DNA from: Symsagittifera roscoffensis
Lineage: Eukaryota > Xenacoelomorpha > Acoela > Convolutidae
NCBI RefSeq assembly: GCF_963678635.1
Contig: NC_087071.1
Span: forward strand, 21,543,194 to 21,607,193
DNA: 64,000 nucleotides
Direction: 5' to 3'
This document shows positions 32,367-44,700 of this stretch, piece by piece. The position numbers and the translations under genes were made by a program. The stretch's first letter is position 1. Each line of letters begins with the position of its first letter. The notes under the pieces are model-generated. The model was not told where the DNA came from and did no database searches. It saw nothing but the letters and a program-made list of their open reading frames with translations.

Positions 32367-35300
32367 GCGGAAAAGATGGCGGCTCTAAAGCATCGGCTGA
32401 TGCGAGCGCAAGTGCAAACTTACAAGGAAGTAATTCGAAGGCATCTTCAGACGCAAGTTCAAGTTCCCACAGTAGCGGAAGTGACTCAAAAGCAAGCGCT
32501 GAATCTAGCGCTGAAACTGATTCAAGCAGCGGAGGAGTTTCGAGTGCAAAATCAAGTGCAAAATCTAGTTCTAGTGTTAGCAATGGAAAAAGTTTGAGTC
32601 AAAACCTGCAGGCCATTGCAAATGCGAAGATCATACCACCAGGAATTGGGGAAGAAGAGGAAAAGGAAAAGAGAGGCTACTCGAAAATTCATTAAAGCCT
32701 GCGGAGATTGGGAAGCGATAAAACCATTCAAAAAACTTACTTAACAAAAAAATATCTATGCTAAATTTCCACGGTATGAATTGGTCAAGATCTTTTTTGT
32801 GGTTACGGCAAATATTGAAAATTCACAAAAACTTATTTTATGAGCACGCCTAAGTTAAATTGTGTTTGAGTTTTTCCACCTAAGAGGATATTTGACAACT
32901 AACGAAAAGGGTGCTGCCAAAAAAGAAACCGAAAAGCAATTTTATCCACCTTTATTGTTTAACTACTTATACTATTTCGAAGGTTCTTTCTCCTCTGACC
33001 CTCCAGAAACGTACATATGTTAGCATTGCTTGCTACTGTAAATACAGAACATAGTTTTCCAATCACTGGATTTTTTTAAAGTAAAACCAAAACTTTGACC
33101 AAAATGAGCCAGTTGGTTGACAAGTTGAGTTTAAGTCCGGGTGGCTTTCTAATAGAGTAATTTGGAATAAGTTACACTAGTCTGTTCGGTACACCAGCTT
33201 AATTTCGGTCGGATAAATTCGTGCAACTTCTTAGTCTAATACCGATCCTATTCTTACTTTTATATTTCCTAGTCTCGATAGATCTAGTATATACTGGTAA
33301 TCCTGAGAGGTTAGCGGAGAGGAAGAGCAACTGCTTTTGAAGTTATTTTTTTTTCTCTGGCTGATACTATAAATAGTTTCAGCTCTACAAATTACTGTAA
33401 GTCTTAGTCATGGATCATGGTTGGTTGTTTCTAAGTATTTTGGATTTGTAAAATACTAGTTTTGAACTGATTCAAAGTAGCAGAGAATGCTCCGACTACA
33501 ATGATTTAAGAAAAAATCAAAGACACAAAAAGAAGATCGTGTTTTTTCTAAATTTACTGCAAGCTTTTTGCAAAGATTAACTGTAATAGATGAAAAACTG
33601 GAAGAAGCAGTGACAATAGACAGTGTGCAAAAATAAGGTGATACTTGAAGAAGTAAAACAATATTGAAATTATAATGAGGTCAATTTGTCATCAAACTTC
33701 GTTAAGTTGGTCTGAACTCAGAAAATATCGAGTATTTTACACTAGGACAATTTTTTTGAAAAATAGGACAACATTTCCATTATTATGATGTAACCCCCGA
33801 TGCCCGAGAACTTTGCCTGCTAATAGTCAAATTGCGTGCGTCGGAACAAAAGACAGCATAAGAAATCATTTGTGGGTGATTGAAACAGCATGAAAAGCCG
33901 GTTGTTGGAGAACTGATTATTCTGACCACAGTTCTACTTGCAAACGAAATAAAACTGATTTTTTTTTGTTAAAAATTTGACACCTGTTTCAATTTTAGTC
34001 TGAAAGTCACAAAAAGTGAACCAATTTTTTACGAAAATGAGAAAATGTATGTTAAGTATTTAAGTTTTGATCAACTGACAGTTGGAATTATGTTGATAAT
34101 ATATTATTCAATCGAATCTGAGGTTAAAACGTGTTTTCTGAAATCGAGTGAAAAAAGGAACTAATAAAGACATTTTCATTTTCAGTTATTGGAACAAAAG
34201 TTGAATTTGGAAAAAAACTTAAACAAAAATACGGATAGATCGGAGAAAAAATTTTTTGACTTCTACAAACGCAGGACTCAAAAATACTATCACCGTTTTT
34301 ACCGTTTTTGTGTTTTAATTTTTTTTCCAAATTCAGCTTTTGCTTGATTCAATAATTACTGAATCGTTGCATTGATCCAATATATTGCTACCAAAACAGT
34401 TTTAAAGTTTCTGCCATAAAATAAGGAAAAATGTGGTCAAAAAAAATATTTAAAAAACAAGGATAGCCGGTTACTGTGCAAGTATCACAGAATGTTTCCG
34501 ACTATGGTCTTTAAAAAACTCTGGTTCAGAAAGGTTTTTTTTTCCAAATTAGTTTAGTTTTTACTGCTTGTTCTGCTTGGTGTGACAAAAGGATCTGACG
34601 TTAAAAAAAATTCAGGCTTGATAGACAGTCAAAGTATTAAAGGCAAATTGTTAGATCCCAAAATAAAGCTCAAATTTTCCAAAATAAGGTCTTAAACTAC
34701 TCAAAAATCTTATCTCCGTTTTATCATTTTCTGTGTTTACATGTTTTTTCTTTCAAATTCAGGTTTTGCTTGATTCAATAATTGCTGAATCAGTGCATTG
34801 ATTCAGTAAATTGCTACCACAATATTTTTTAAGTTTCTGCCGTAAAAAAAAAAGAAGAAAATTTGGTCAAAAAATACAGAAAAAAGTATCTGAATCAATT
34901 ACTGATTTTCTGAGCAATTTTTATTTCAAAGAACAATGCAAGAAGCTTAGGAAGCTTTCATATGACTCTGTATTTGATCCCCAGGGAATTTTTTTCTTTA
35001 GATTCATCAATTTGCTAATCCATTACGGAAAATTTTCTTTGCTTTTTGAATTTGCATGCTTTTCCAAATTTGGCAAGCTTCGAAGGTGGTTTCAAGTAAA
35101 GCGGGCATAGATCAATCACTTATTTGAGAAAAACTATGACTAGAAAATGTGGTCAAACAGCTATGTTACTTAGTGAAAAACGAGAAAGCATTTGCTCACT
35201 ATCTGAATGAAAAGTCCTAGGTGCGTTTTTTTCTGCCATTAATTGTTCGCAAACTCAAAACAGATAACAATTTAACCACTTAGAAAGCTGCAAAAATTGC

Positions 35301-38300
35301 AACAGAGAGAAATAATTAAAAAGAGCAATCTGGTTTTGCTTGACTAATTTTTGCAATTAGATTTGAATTTTTAGTGACCTTGAGAAAATTAACTGTGGCC
35401 TTCAAAAGTAGCTGAAATCGCTCATTTGCTCTTTTGAAATAGTTTTGTTTGTTCTCAAATTCACAATTTCTATAGCTATCGTAGTCATGGCTGATGTGAG
35501 TATAAACTGCATGCATGTTAGCAGTTTTTGAAAGTCTCAATTTACCTGAACATTAAGTTGTTTTTCATATTTGCTGAAAGTTGGACATGGTTCCTGGTCT
35601 TGATGTATTCGGTTAAATGTAGGTTTGTTGGATTAAAAGTTTGGATAATAGTTAGAATTGTTTCAAGATGAAAAAAAGGAGTATTAAAACGACGGTGGTA
35701 TGATGAAAATAACTGTTGACATTGAATTTGAAAAATGAGGTAAAATCTGCAAGACCTTAAAAAATAAAATAACCGGAGTTGTGAAAACCAAATATAACTG
35801 TGGGCAGTTAAAATCAACATCTTACAGCATTGAGCTCTGCGGGCAACTAACACCAACAAAATTAGCAGAAAATTCCGAAAAAAGATCAAGGCCGGTAGTT
35901 TCTAGGGGTGTTTTTGAAACACAATTGTTTTATGGATTTTTTTCATTCCACAATTATTTGAGCAGTTTAGGCTATTCCTTTTGCAGTAGACAGCACAAAA
36001 TTGCCATGTTTCAATAAAAACAATTGTTTTTTTAATGAGGCATGGTTTCGCGGCTTGATTGGTTTTTCACTTCGTTTTGTGCTGAACAAGCTACTATGCT
36101 GTTAAATTAAAATGACTGGATAAAATGAGCTAACACAAAGTTTTCAAATTTGTTTGTGTCAATTCTGGTTGAATTTAGGTAAAAAATGGGGTGATTAAAT
36201 ATGTTAGATTTTAATTTTTGAGGATTTTATTTTTTGAGCATTTTTGAGGCGCAAATTAATTTGAAAAGCTTTGAATCCAAACTACACCCTCAAAATGGGT
36301 CATACCAGTTGCTTTGACTTTAATAAGGTGAACAGGGTAAATTGCCATTTCCCGTGCTCATTGTCCCAACTTGGCTAAATTGGTAATCTATAAAATGCCA
36401 TAAATTTAAAAAAAAAGTATTCCCATGTGAAATTTTGGGCTCAGGATATAAAAAATTCAATCAAAAGCGTCTAGTTATTGAATAAATTCGTCTTCCAGTT
36501 GGTTGGGGGGGATTTCACTTGGTCGATCTGGGGGAGCGGATCTACACATGGGCCTATATCAGCTCTATAGTTGCTTGTTCGACACAAAAACAAAATATAC
36601 GAGAAAAAAAACCAATCAATTTTAATGAAAATTATCAACAGTGTTTGACAAACTTTTGCTGTTTATTGCAGAACGATGGCTTCATTAGCCTGAATGTTAA
36701 TAATATGAGAAAAGATTCTTAAAAAACGTGTTTGTAAAACACCCTGCATGCTATTCACTCAATAAAAAATTTCCTTATTTAATTTTTTGCTTGGGGTCAC
36801 AATTATTTTTCTACAAGTTTTTTTTAATACTTACTGACATGTAAAGAAAAATAGATTTGAAACAATTACTGTTAGCAAACCTCGTATCTAACGTCATCAT
36901 CCCCACATGAGGAGCTTAACGGCTCTTTGTTTTCAGATGTGCCTTCCCACAGTGACAGAAATGAAGAAAAATTTATTGTCTATAAAAATATACAATTTCA
37001 GATCTGTTGTAATGTTATAGAATAAAATTTCGATTATTTAATTTTAATAATCATTTAAAATGCAGTTTGTTTGTTAATAAGTTTTATAATGTGTAACTTC
37101 ATTATACAATCACTACCAATTCACTCTAAAACCGTTTTTTCTGTATCAAATTTCATGCATACCAGATACAGATCGTACAGAGGTTATGTAAAGATCATCT
37201 ACAGAGTATCTACAGTTAGCCTACAGATTCTATACAGATTATACACTGAAAATTATATACAGATTGTGTACAGATTTTTTACAGACTATATACATATTAT
37301 ATACAGATTATGTACTGATTTTCTCAACAAACTCGCCCATCAGATAGTATGTGTAAATTGAAATAAAATTATGATGTAAGTTTTTCATTGAAATGTTTGT
37401 ACAGAAATTTGAAAAAAAAAATTAAAAAATTTAGATAAAAAATTCAAAATCAGTATTGTGGAATTAAGTTGCAGCAAAATCTTACTGCTCTTTGTCAATT
37501 TTGTAAGTTTTTTTTTGATATTTTCTCACAAATTGGGCTAAAAACGTTGATCTTACAAATGGCATTTGAAGAAGTTTTGCACAAAATTACTTTGCTTACC
37601 GCAGGAACCCTTAGGTTTCAAAATTTCAGAGGGTTCTCTCGAAAATTGTAGTATTGAGATAAATTGAGGAAAATGTTTCCTGATTACAAGTTTTTATTGA
37701 ATTTTTGCAAAAAAAAAATCATTATTTTTAAATCTAATCAAATCAAATTGAAATTTTTACGACCTCTATGTTTTGTAGGTAAAATAATCAATTCTATACA
37801 CATTTTATACAGATTATATACAGATTATACACTGACTATATGCACATTATCTACAGATTATATACAGGTTTTTTTTGAGTGTGTGCCTAGAATCTATGTA
37901 TTTTGGTAGAAAAATAGGTTGTTTTTCTGTATAAAATGCATTATCGTGCTCAAAATGGTTAAAAATAAAACGATATTCGATGCTTAAGGTAATCTGTAGA
38001 TTGTTCTGTATATAATCGATTTTTATCCATTTTTGTCACTACGGCTTTTTTTTCAAAAACATAGATATAGACACCCCATTTATAGCTGAATGTCTTCAAT
38101 TATTAGACGTCAGATTATAAAAAGTATGTTTAAACTTATAAAAAGTAAGTAAATGAGCAATGGCATATTTGTGATTTAGTGCATTTCAATTTTTTAGAAG
38201 CTATCGGAAAGTTCTAACAGTTCGTTAACATAAACCATATTGTGATCACTTAGTGAGAGCAACTGGCGTTGAAGTTGAGAGTTGAAAAGAAGTTTCTAAA

Positions 38301-38551
38301 AATATTCCTCGCTATTGAAGTTAAGGACAGCTTTCAATCTTGCAAAATAAATCCAGTAGCACACTCAGAAATTGTTTTAAAATCTTTTATAATAGTCATT
38401 CATTTTGAGCACAACCCATTTTTGAAGGGTAGAAATCGGTAGAAATCGGTGAAGGGGAAATCCAAATATGTCAAATGAACTCTTGATTTAGTTAGACTTC
38501 ACAACTCAAGATGATAATTTTGGCGTTCTTGTTAATTATTACTTTCTTACA
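32189..38551 (+). repeat. Tandem duplication unit, copy 2 (about 6360 bp)
   Basis: Second copy of the unit, offset by 6356-6360 bp. By eye I find about 25 substitutions and a few homopolymer indels over the 5.8 kb of non-coding sequence (about 0.4 percent), so the event is recent. It ends 250 bp upstream of the ABC transporter start, so the transporter's upstream sequence is largely copy 2, and copy 1 carries a second version of it. Confidence 0.95.
32192..32695 (+). pseudogene. Duplicated Ser-rich tail lacking body and signal peptide
   Basis: Copy 2 of the secreted protein's C-terminal 168 codons. The frame is intact to the same stop, and the first in-frame ATG is at 32213 (MWEHHAETK). It has lost the signal peptide and all helix modules, so it is probably a gene fragment. 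Compared with copy 1 it has about 23 nucleotide differences, around 11 amino-acid changes and only about 4 silent ones (for example TGSESKAS to QGSNSKAS, ETLSGSGG to ETDSSSGG, PPAIG to PPGIG). No stop or frameshift has accumulated. A transcript starting upstream at 32151 would read another frame (see next entry). Confidence 0.7.
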
Positions 38552-38797
38552 TTGCTTGCAGTTCATTACGAAATCGAGATGAAAAATCGAGATTTTAAGC
38601 GGTGTAGTTCGACGGCTGCTTTTTAAATTTCGGCTTTTTGAAATTTTGAAAACAATTCATGCTTCATTAGTTTTACTTTTCTGATGCAGCTTATATGTTA
38701 CAGAAGTGTTTGAAAAATAAATCAGTTTTAATTGCCTCAATTTATTCTTCTGAAAACTTTGATTTCGAACAAAAAGTTCGCTTACTTTTTTGTTTCC

Positions 38798-41700
38798 ATG
38801 ATGAGCAATTCAGTGGCTGTTTTATGCGATGAAGCTTCATTATCTTATGGAAAATCCACTTCGGAAGAGGGTAATGGTCTTGACCAAGTGTTGAATGGAC
38901 TGAGTTTGAGAGTGGACAAAGGGTCCATATATGGACTGCTGGGGCCATCGGGTTGTGGGAAGACTACTCTGCTCAAGTGTATTCTAGGTAGCCACTAAAT
39001 TTGGTTGCTGTACAAGAATTATTTTGAACACAAAACTATTTTGAGCCAGAAACTATTTGGAGTCCAGAATTATTCTGTGCCAAGAACTATTTTTAGCCTA
39101 TATAACTATTTTGACCACCGAACTATTTTAAGCCCAAAATTGTTTTGACCCGATAAACAATTTGAGCGCAGAACTACAGTTCTGATTTAAATTATCCGAA
39201 AAAAAACGAACGAAACTTGAATTTTCAAATATGTTTTTCTCCATTGGGTTAAAATTAGACAAAAAGCACACACAACAAAAGTTGCTTCGAATTGCATCAG
39301 AATTAATATGAGGCAAACTTTTTTCCGACTTTTTCAACAAAATTTTACCTCAAAAATGGGTCATTTTGGCTTTTTTGAATTGATCAAGAATTATGTTGAA
39401 ACTGCTTAATTGATGTGAAATCTAAATGACAAGAAGCCTCTTACACAGTTCAACAAAGTTCTAGGAGGTTAAATCAGCAAAAATATGTATTATTTTTTTT
39501 TGCTTGGTAGTCAAGAAACTTGATTTTTACTATATAAAACCCAAAAACTTTGCTTAAAAACAAATTTTAAGCAATTTACTCAAGTTTTGGAGATTTAACC
39601 CTCGAGAATGTGGTTGAGCTGTGAAAGAGGCTTCGTTTGATATATACTCCTCATCAATTAACAAAGTAGTTTCTGCGTAATTCTTGATTAATTGAAAAAC
39701 GCTGAAATGACCCGTTTTTGGGGGTAAATTTTTGGTTAAGAGTTTTGGAGAAAAAATTGCACCATAGTAATTAGGATGCAATTCTAAGCAACTGTTGTTC
39801 TGGGCGCTTTTTGTCTAATCTTAACCCATTTTGAGAAAAACGTGTTTGAAAGTTCAAGTTTTGTTCGTTTTGTCCGGATAATTTAAATCAGCACTGTATT
39901 TTTAGCCCAGAACTAATTGATATAGGCGTCATGCATGTGAGCCAATTAGAATGCCCGCAATCATAATTGCCAGCCCCGCGTTTGAAATCAAAGGCGGTGT
40001 TATGTGTTAAAGTTAAGCTAAATGGAAATATTCTAAGCTAGAACCTTTCCTTTTAGTTTCCTTTTAACACCTAACAGCGCTTTTGATTTAAAACGTGGGG
40101 CTGGCATTTATGATGGTGCTTTTGCAATAAACCGATATAGCAATGAATCAAAATTGGAATTAATATGTTACGATAACTTGTGGAATCCCTCATACTCAAA
40201 GGACCGAATGCGCGAAGTAAAAATCAGCCAATCAGGTTTCAGTAATCTGAAAATAGGAAAGAAAGCATGAAAATCTGGAAGAAAGCAAATAATTCCAGGG
40301 ATTTTAATTGATATTGGCCAAATACAAAACCGGCAGAAATATGCAAATTTTTCAAACTGTCACTGACCACCGCCGAATTGGAACAAATTTTATATTTCAA
40401 AGATTTTGTCATGAAAGTAGCAAGTAATGCTTCAGTAAATTCGATTTAAATGAACGGCAATTCGTGTTACACTTTCAAGATATATCGGACAAAATCTACA
40501 AAGCGCCGATATATTAGAACAGAGCATGGCTAAATTTGCAATTTTCAAACTCCAATATTTTGCATGAAAAGATCGAAGGTAAAATATCTTTTCAAATTTG
40601 GTTTTGGTGAGTCGATATCTTCAATGGAACTTAAAACTGTTTTTTTTTTCGATCACCATAACTGACTGAATAAAACATTCTCTCAAGCGTTGAAAATATC
40701 TATTTCTTGGATTTTCGCTTACATCTTTTTAACATACCAGGATTAAAAAAACAACAAAGTTTGAAACTATGAGAACCCTTCAGTTTTTTTATCGTCGAGT
40801 TATTTCTTTCAAGTTGCATAGCAACCATCTATCTGCCCTATTTTTTGTTTAATATTCGCTGAAAATTTCATTTTCGTATTTTATCATTCTGTTGACTTTT
40901 AATACTTGTCAATCATTTTCTATCAATGTTAAAGCTTTACTCTTAATTTTAAAAAGTGGGAGAGAGCATTCTCTCTACCGGAGAGGAGGAAAAGGTCAAG
41001 GTAACATCGTAAATGACCTGTAAAATCAATTAAACTGAAATGAGCTAGTTAAAAAAATTAATTTTTCTTCGAAACAGAAAAAAAAACAGCAATTGACAAA
41101 ACTGCTCCTTCTCTCGCTTCATGGAAAAATAAAATTTTTTGCAAAATAAAAACAGTACTGTTCTGCACCAAGTTGAATGAGGAAAATTAACTAACGAACT
41201 TTTTATGCAGTTAAACAGGTAAACTCAACACCATTTTTGAAATTATTATCACGCAAAATATGGATTTTCTAAACTGCTGAAAACAACACTGTACTCAACT
41301 TCAGTACGAGGTAATATAGCTGGTATGCATTACATACAATAAGCGTAATGTAAAATAAAAGCAATTCTGAGATTGTTATTCAACCGATTGTACAAAAATG
41401 AGGTAAAAAAGAAGAAGTAAACAAATTGATAAAGTTCTCTAGTTCAGTATTGAGCAACTCGCTATCAATATCGACATTCTCATAGTAATCTTCAATGGCC
41501 AATCTTTTGAAGAGGGAGAACGTACGTCTGTTAAAATAGTGTCAGACAATGTGGCCAAACCATCCGAAGGAGTCGAACATGCTGAAGTCGGTTGTTACTC
41601 GTTTGGACTGGTAAGATCTAAGATGAATGGGTTAGTAGCCGATCCTCACGTATCTTCGAATTGATCTAAAACATCTACTTGATACCTTTCACCGCAGAGT

Positions 41701-44700
41701 TTCTTCGGGCCCAAATTTCGTTACCGGGAATGGAAGTCGTCGCTTGCTCCATTGGGTCCTCGTCAGATGAGTCGACAATCTCGTAAATCCGCAAATTTTT
41801 TGAGGGTTCTTGTGGTGCTGATGAACCGCTCCTATCCGGCGGTTTAGCGGATTAGCAGGGGGTTTCGAATCATGAGTAGTATCCAGGTTAGGTGTCGATG
41901 TGGACTCCTTACGCTCTGCTCGGATGATGCTTATTGGGCTTTCTAGCATTACGGGTTCGGTTGTTTGGTCATCTGAAATCGCGAGATTTATGTTATTCTG
42001 GATGGTTTGAGAATAAAGGATTTTTTTTATTGTACTTCGAATCGTTAATGGTGTTGAAAATAATCCGTTCCCTAATTTATCTCTACAGGAAAGACCTCCA
42101 GCTATCCAATCTAGTCTTTATTTTTTAAAGTACGCGAAGGAATGAATATAGGAATGATTTCTTCTTGAGAATGAGGAGGTTGTCTTCTTGAGTGAGGCTT
42201 TGGGAGTTAGAAACTTTTGTCCTGGTGTTGCTGTCCGACGTGGCCATCCCGACCTCTTCACTCGTCTTCGGGTTAGATTTTCTAGACACAAGGAATTCTT
42301 CTGGTTGGAACGCATCGCACCTACTTCAAAATCATGGCTTGGAAAAAACGGCAATGAGATGTTTGCTCTAGAAGATAGAATGTGAGTTGATTAGGTTTTT
42401 GTTAAAGCAATATCTAACTTTCTGTTAATTCTTCTGTCGGATAATTAAACCGTAGCCTTTGAAGCATTATTTCTAGTTCAACTTTTTTAATAAAAATTTT
42501 TATTGAGGCTCTTTTTGGTTTTCCGAAGGATGGAAGGATGTTATTTTTTATTGGTTGCGGAAGTAGTATCTTTGACGAGGATAGTTTTGACGGAGAGATT
42601 TAGTCCAATTTGTAGCCCTTTTTTCCAGACGCGATTGGTTTTTCTTGCGTATCACGGTGTCTTTGCAGCCATTCTAAACTCTATCTTCAGCTTTTGAGTC
42701 TAGGGCGCGTTCCTTGCTTGGTATTGATTTCCATTTGTCTAAAATTCAATTGGATAATCTACAAGACGCGAGTTGCTTCCAAATGGTGTTTGGTTTTTTA
42801 TTGAAGTGTATTTCGAAAGGAGGGTTTTTGACTTTAGATTGATTTGGTAATCAAAGGTTCCAAGTAATTTTTTTAATTGCGTCTTGTAATATACATTTAC
42901 GAAGTTCCCGTGCCATTGTCAAAATTCTAATTTTTAGAGAATGTATAAGTTTCTCGACTAATCAAACGGAACGTGGTCGCCTACTGTATAGAATTTTATT
43001 TTAATGTTATTAGAATCACAAAATAGTTTAAAGTATTGACTTGTAAAATTAAGATGCATAATCTACAAGAAAAGAGTATGGAATACCATATAAATAAACG
43101 TAACCTTGAAGAATGTCTTTGTTTGTGTTTGTTGGGGTAGATGTAGTAACTTCAGCGAATGGGTATTTTGAAATTCCATTGATATATAACAAGTTATACT
43201 TGTTTGTTCACCATTGAGAATCTAGAAGACGAGCAGTCTAAAACACGTTCTTCGTTAGTTTCAGAAAAAAGGTAAATTTGCTAATTTGTGCGTTTGAGAT
43301 TATGCTCTTCAAGTTTTTACCCATTTCAGTGCACTCTGAACAGTTTATGCCATCGAAGTCATATTGTCTACTTTTATGAGGCCAACAGTTGTTTTCGGCC
43401 AAGTTTTTCATTCCAAATTGGCCAGGGTGGGCTTTATGTAAAATCTTCATCATAGCATCTTCTTCATTATAATTAACCGTCAGATTCATGAAGTTCGCGC
43501 ACAAAATGAAGAAAAAATGGAAAATTAGAAATGGTCGTCTCAACTTTGTTTTGAAGTGCCTTAACGATAGTGCTAAACATTGGGTCATCTTCAGTTAGGA
43601 GATCTATTTATTTACAAGTTTTTCTTGCTCGGATAGCAGCGAAAAGTTCTAGGAAACTTTCATGACGGAAGGGGACAGACCAATTTTAATTTTTTTATCT
43701 GCCATAATTACAGGTTTTACAAGTTTTCTATCTAAACGGTAATTAATTAAGTTAAGATTAAGAATTAAGAAACATAAAACAGCAGAATTTGAAATGGAAA
43801 ATTAAAAGGATCAAATTGGAATAACTCGAAGGCATGCTTTTTGAAGTACAAAATTCAGTTCGATTATAATTTAAGTTGCAAATTATAAGTGTCCAGTTAA
43901 TAGGTTTTACAACATAGGCAGATAAGTAATCTTACGTAATCTGATTTTTCCAAATTTGAACCAATCGAATTGTAGAACTTATTTGATTATCAGAAAGTTA
44001 AATCGCTCTATTAAAACTTTTAATGGTTGCCACGACAAAATCTTCATCAAAATGTGATGAGGGAAACAATTTTTCAACGGAATTCATGTGATTAGGTGGG
44101 TGAATTGCATGTCTTTTCCGTCAAAATGTTTATTTATGAAGTTAACTGATAACAAACGACCGACCCATCTAGTTATTCTCCTGTGATAACTTTTATCCCG
44201 TGACTTGTTGAAAAAAAAAGAGAAAATAGGGCTTTGTGATCTAAATTTATAAAGGAATTTTATCCGTAAAGGTAATTTTTATGGTTTTCTACCGCCCAAA
44301 CAACTTATAAAAGTTCTAACTTTTTGGAAGAATAATTCATTTCGTGTAGATTTAGAAATTTTAATTAGGAAGAAACCGTCTTCCAGTTGTTCCTTTGAAG
44401 TTGTCATAAAGATGCCCGAGTCCATTATGTGATGCGTCCATCTTTTTTTTGGGGTTTGGTTTTATGTCAAAATGAGTGTTTTCTGTCAGTTTTACAATTT
44501 TTCGTTTAATTTTCTCAAATTCTTTTATGTGGCTTTCTTGTCTAACAAAGAACGTCATGGGCTTCCCAAGAAGGCTCACTTTGAGACGAATTTAATCTAT
44601 TGATTCGTTAACCAGAAAATTGATCTAAATTCCTTCAGGTTTTTTGGAATGGGTAATTATTTGATTGCCTTTTTTATATATCAGTCGCAAAATTTCCTGA

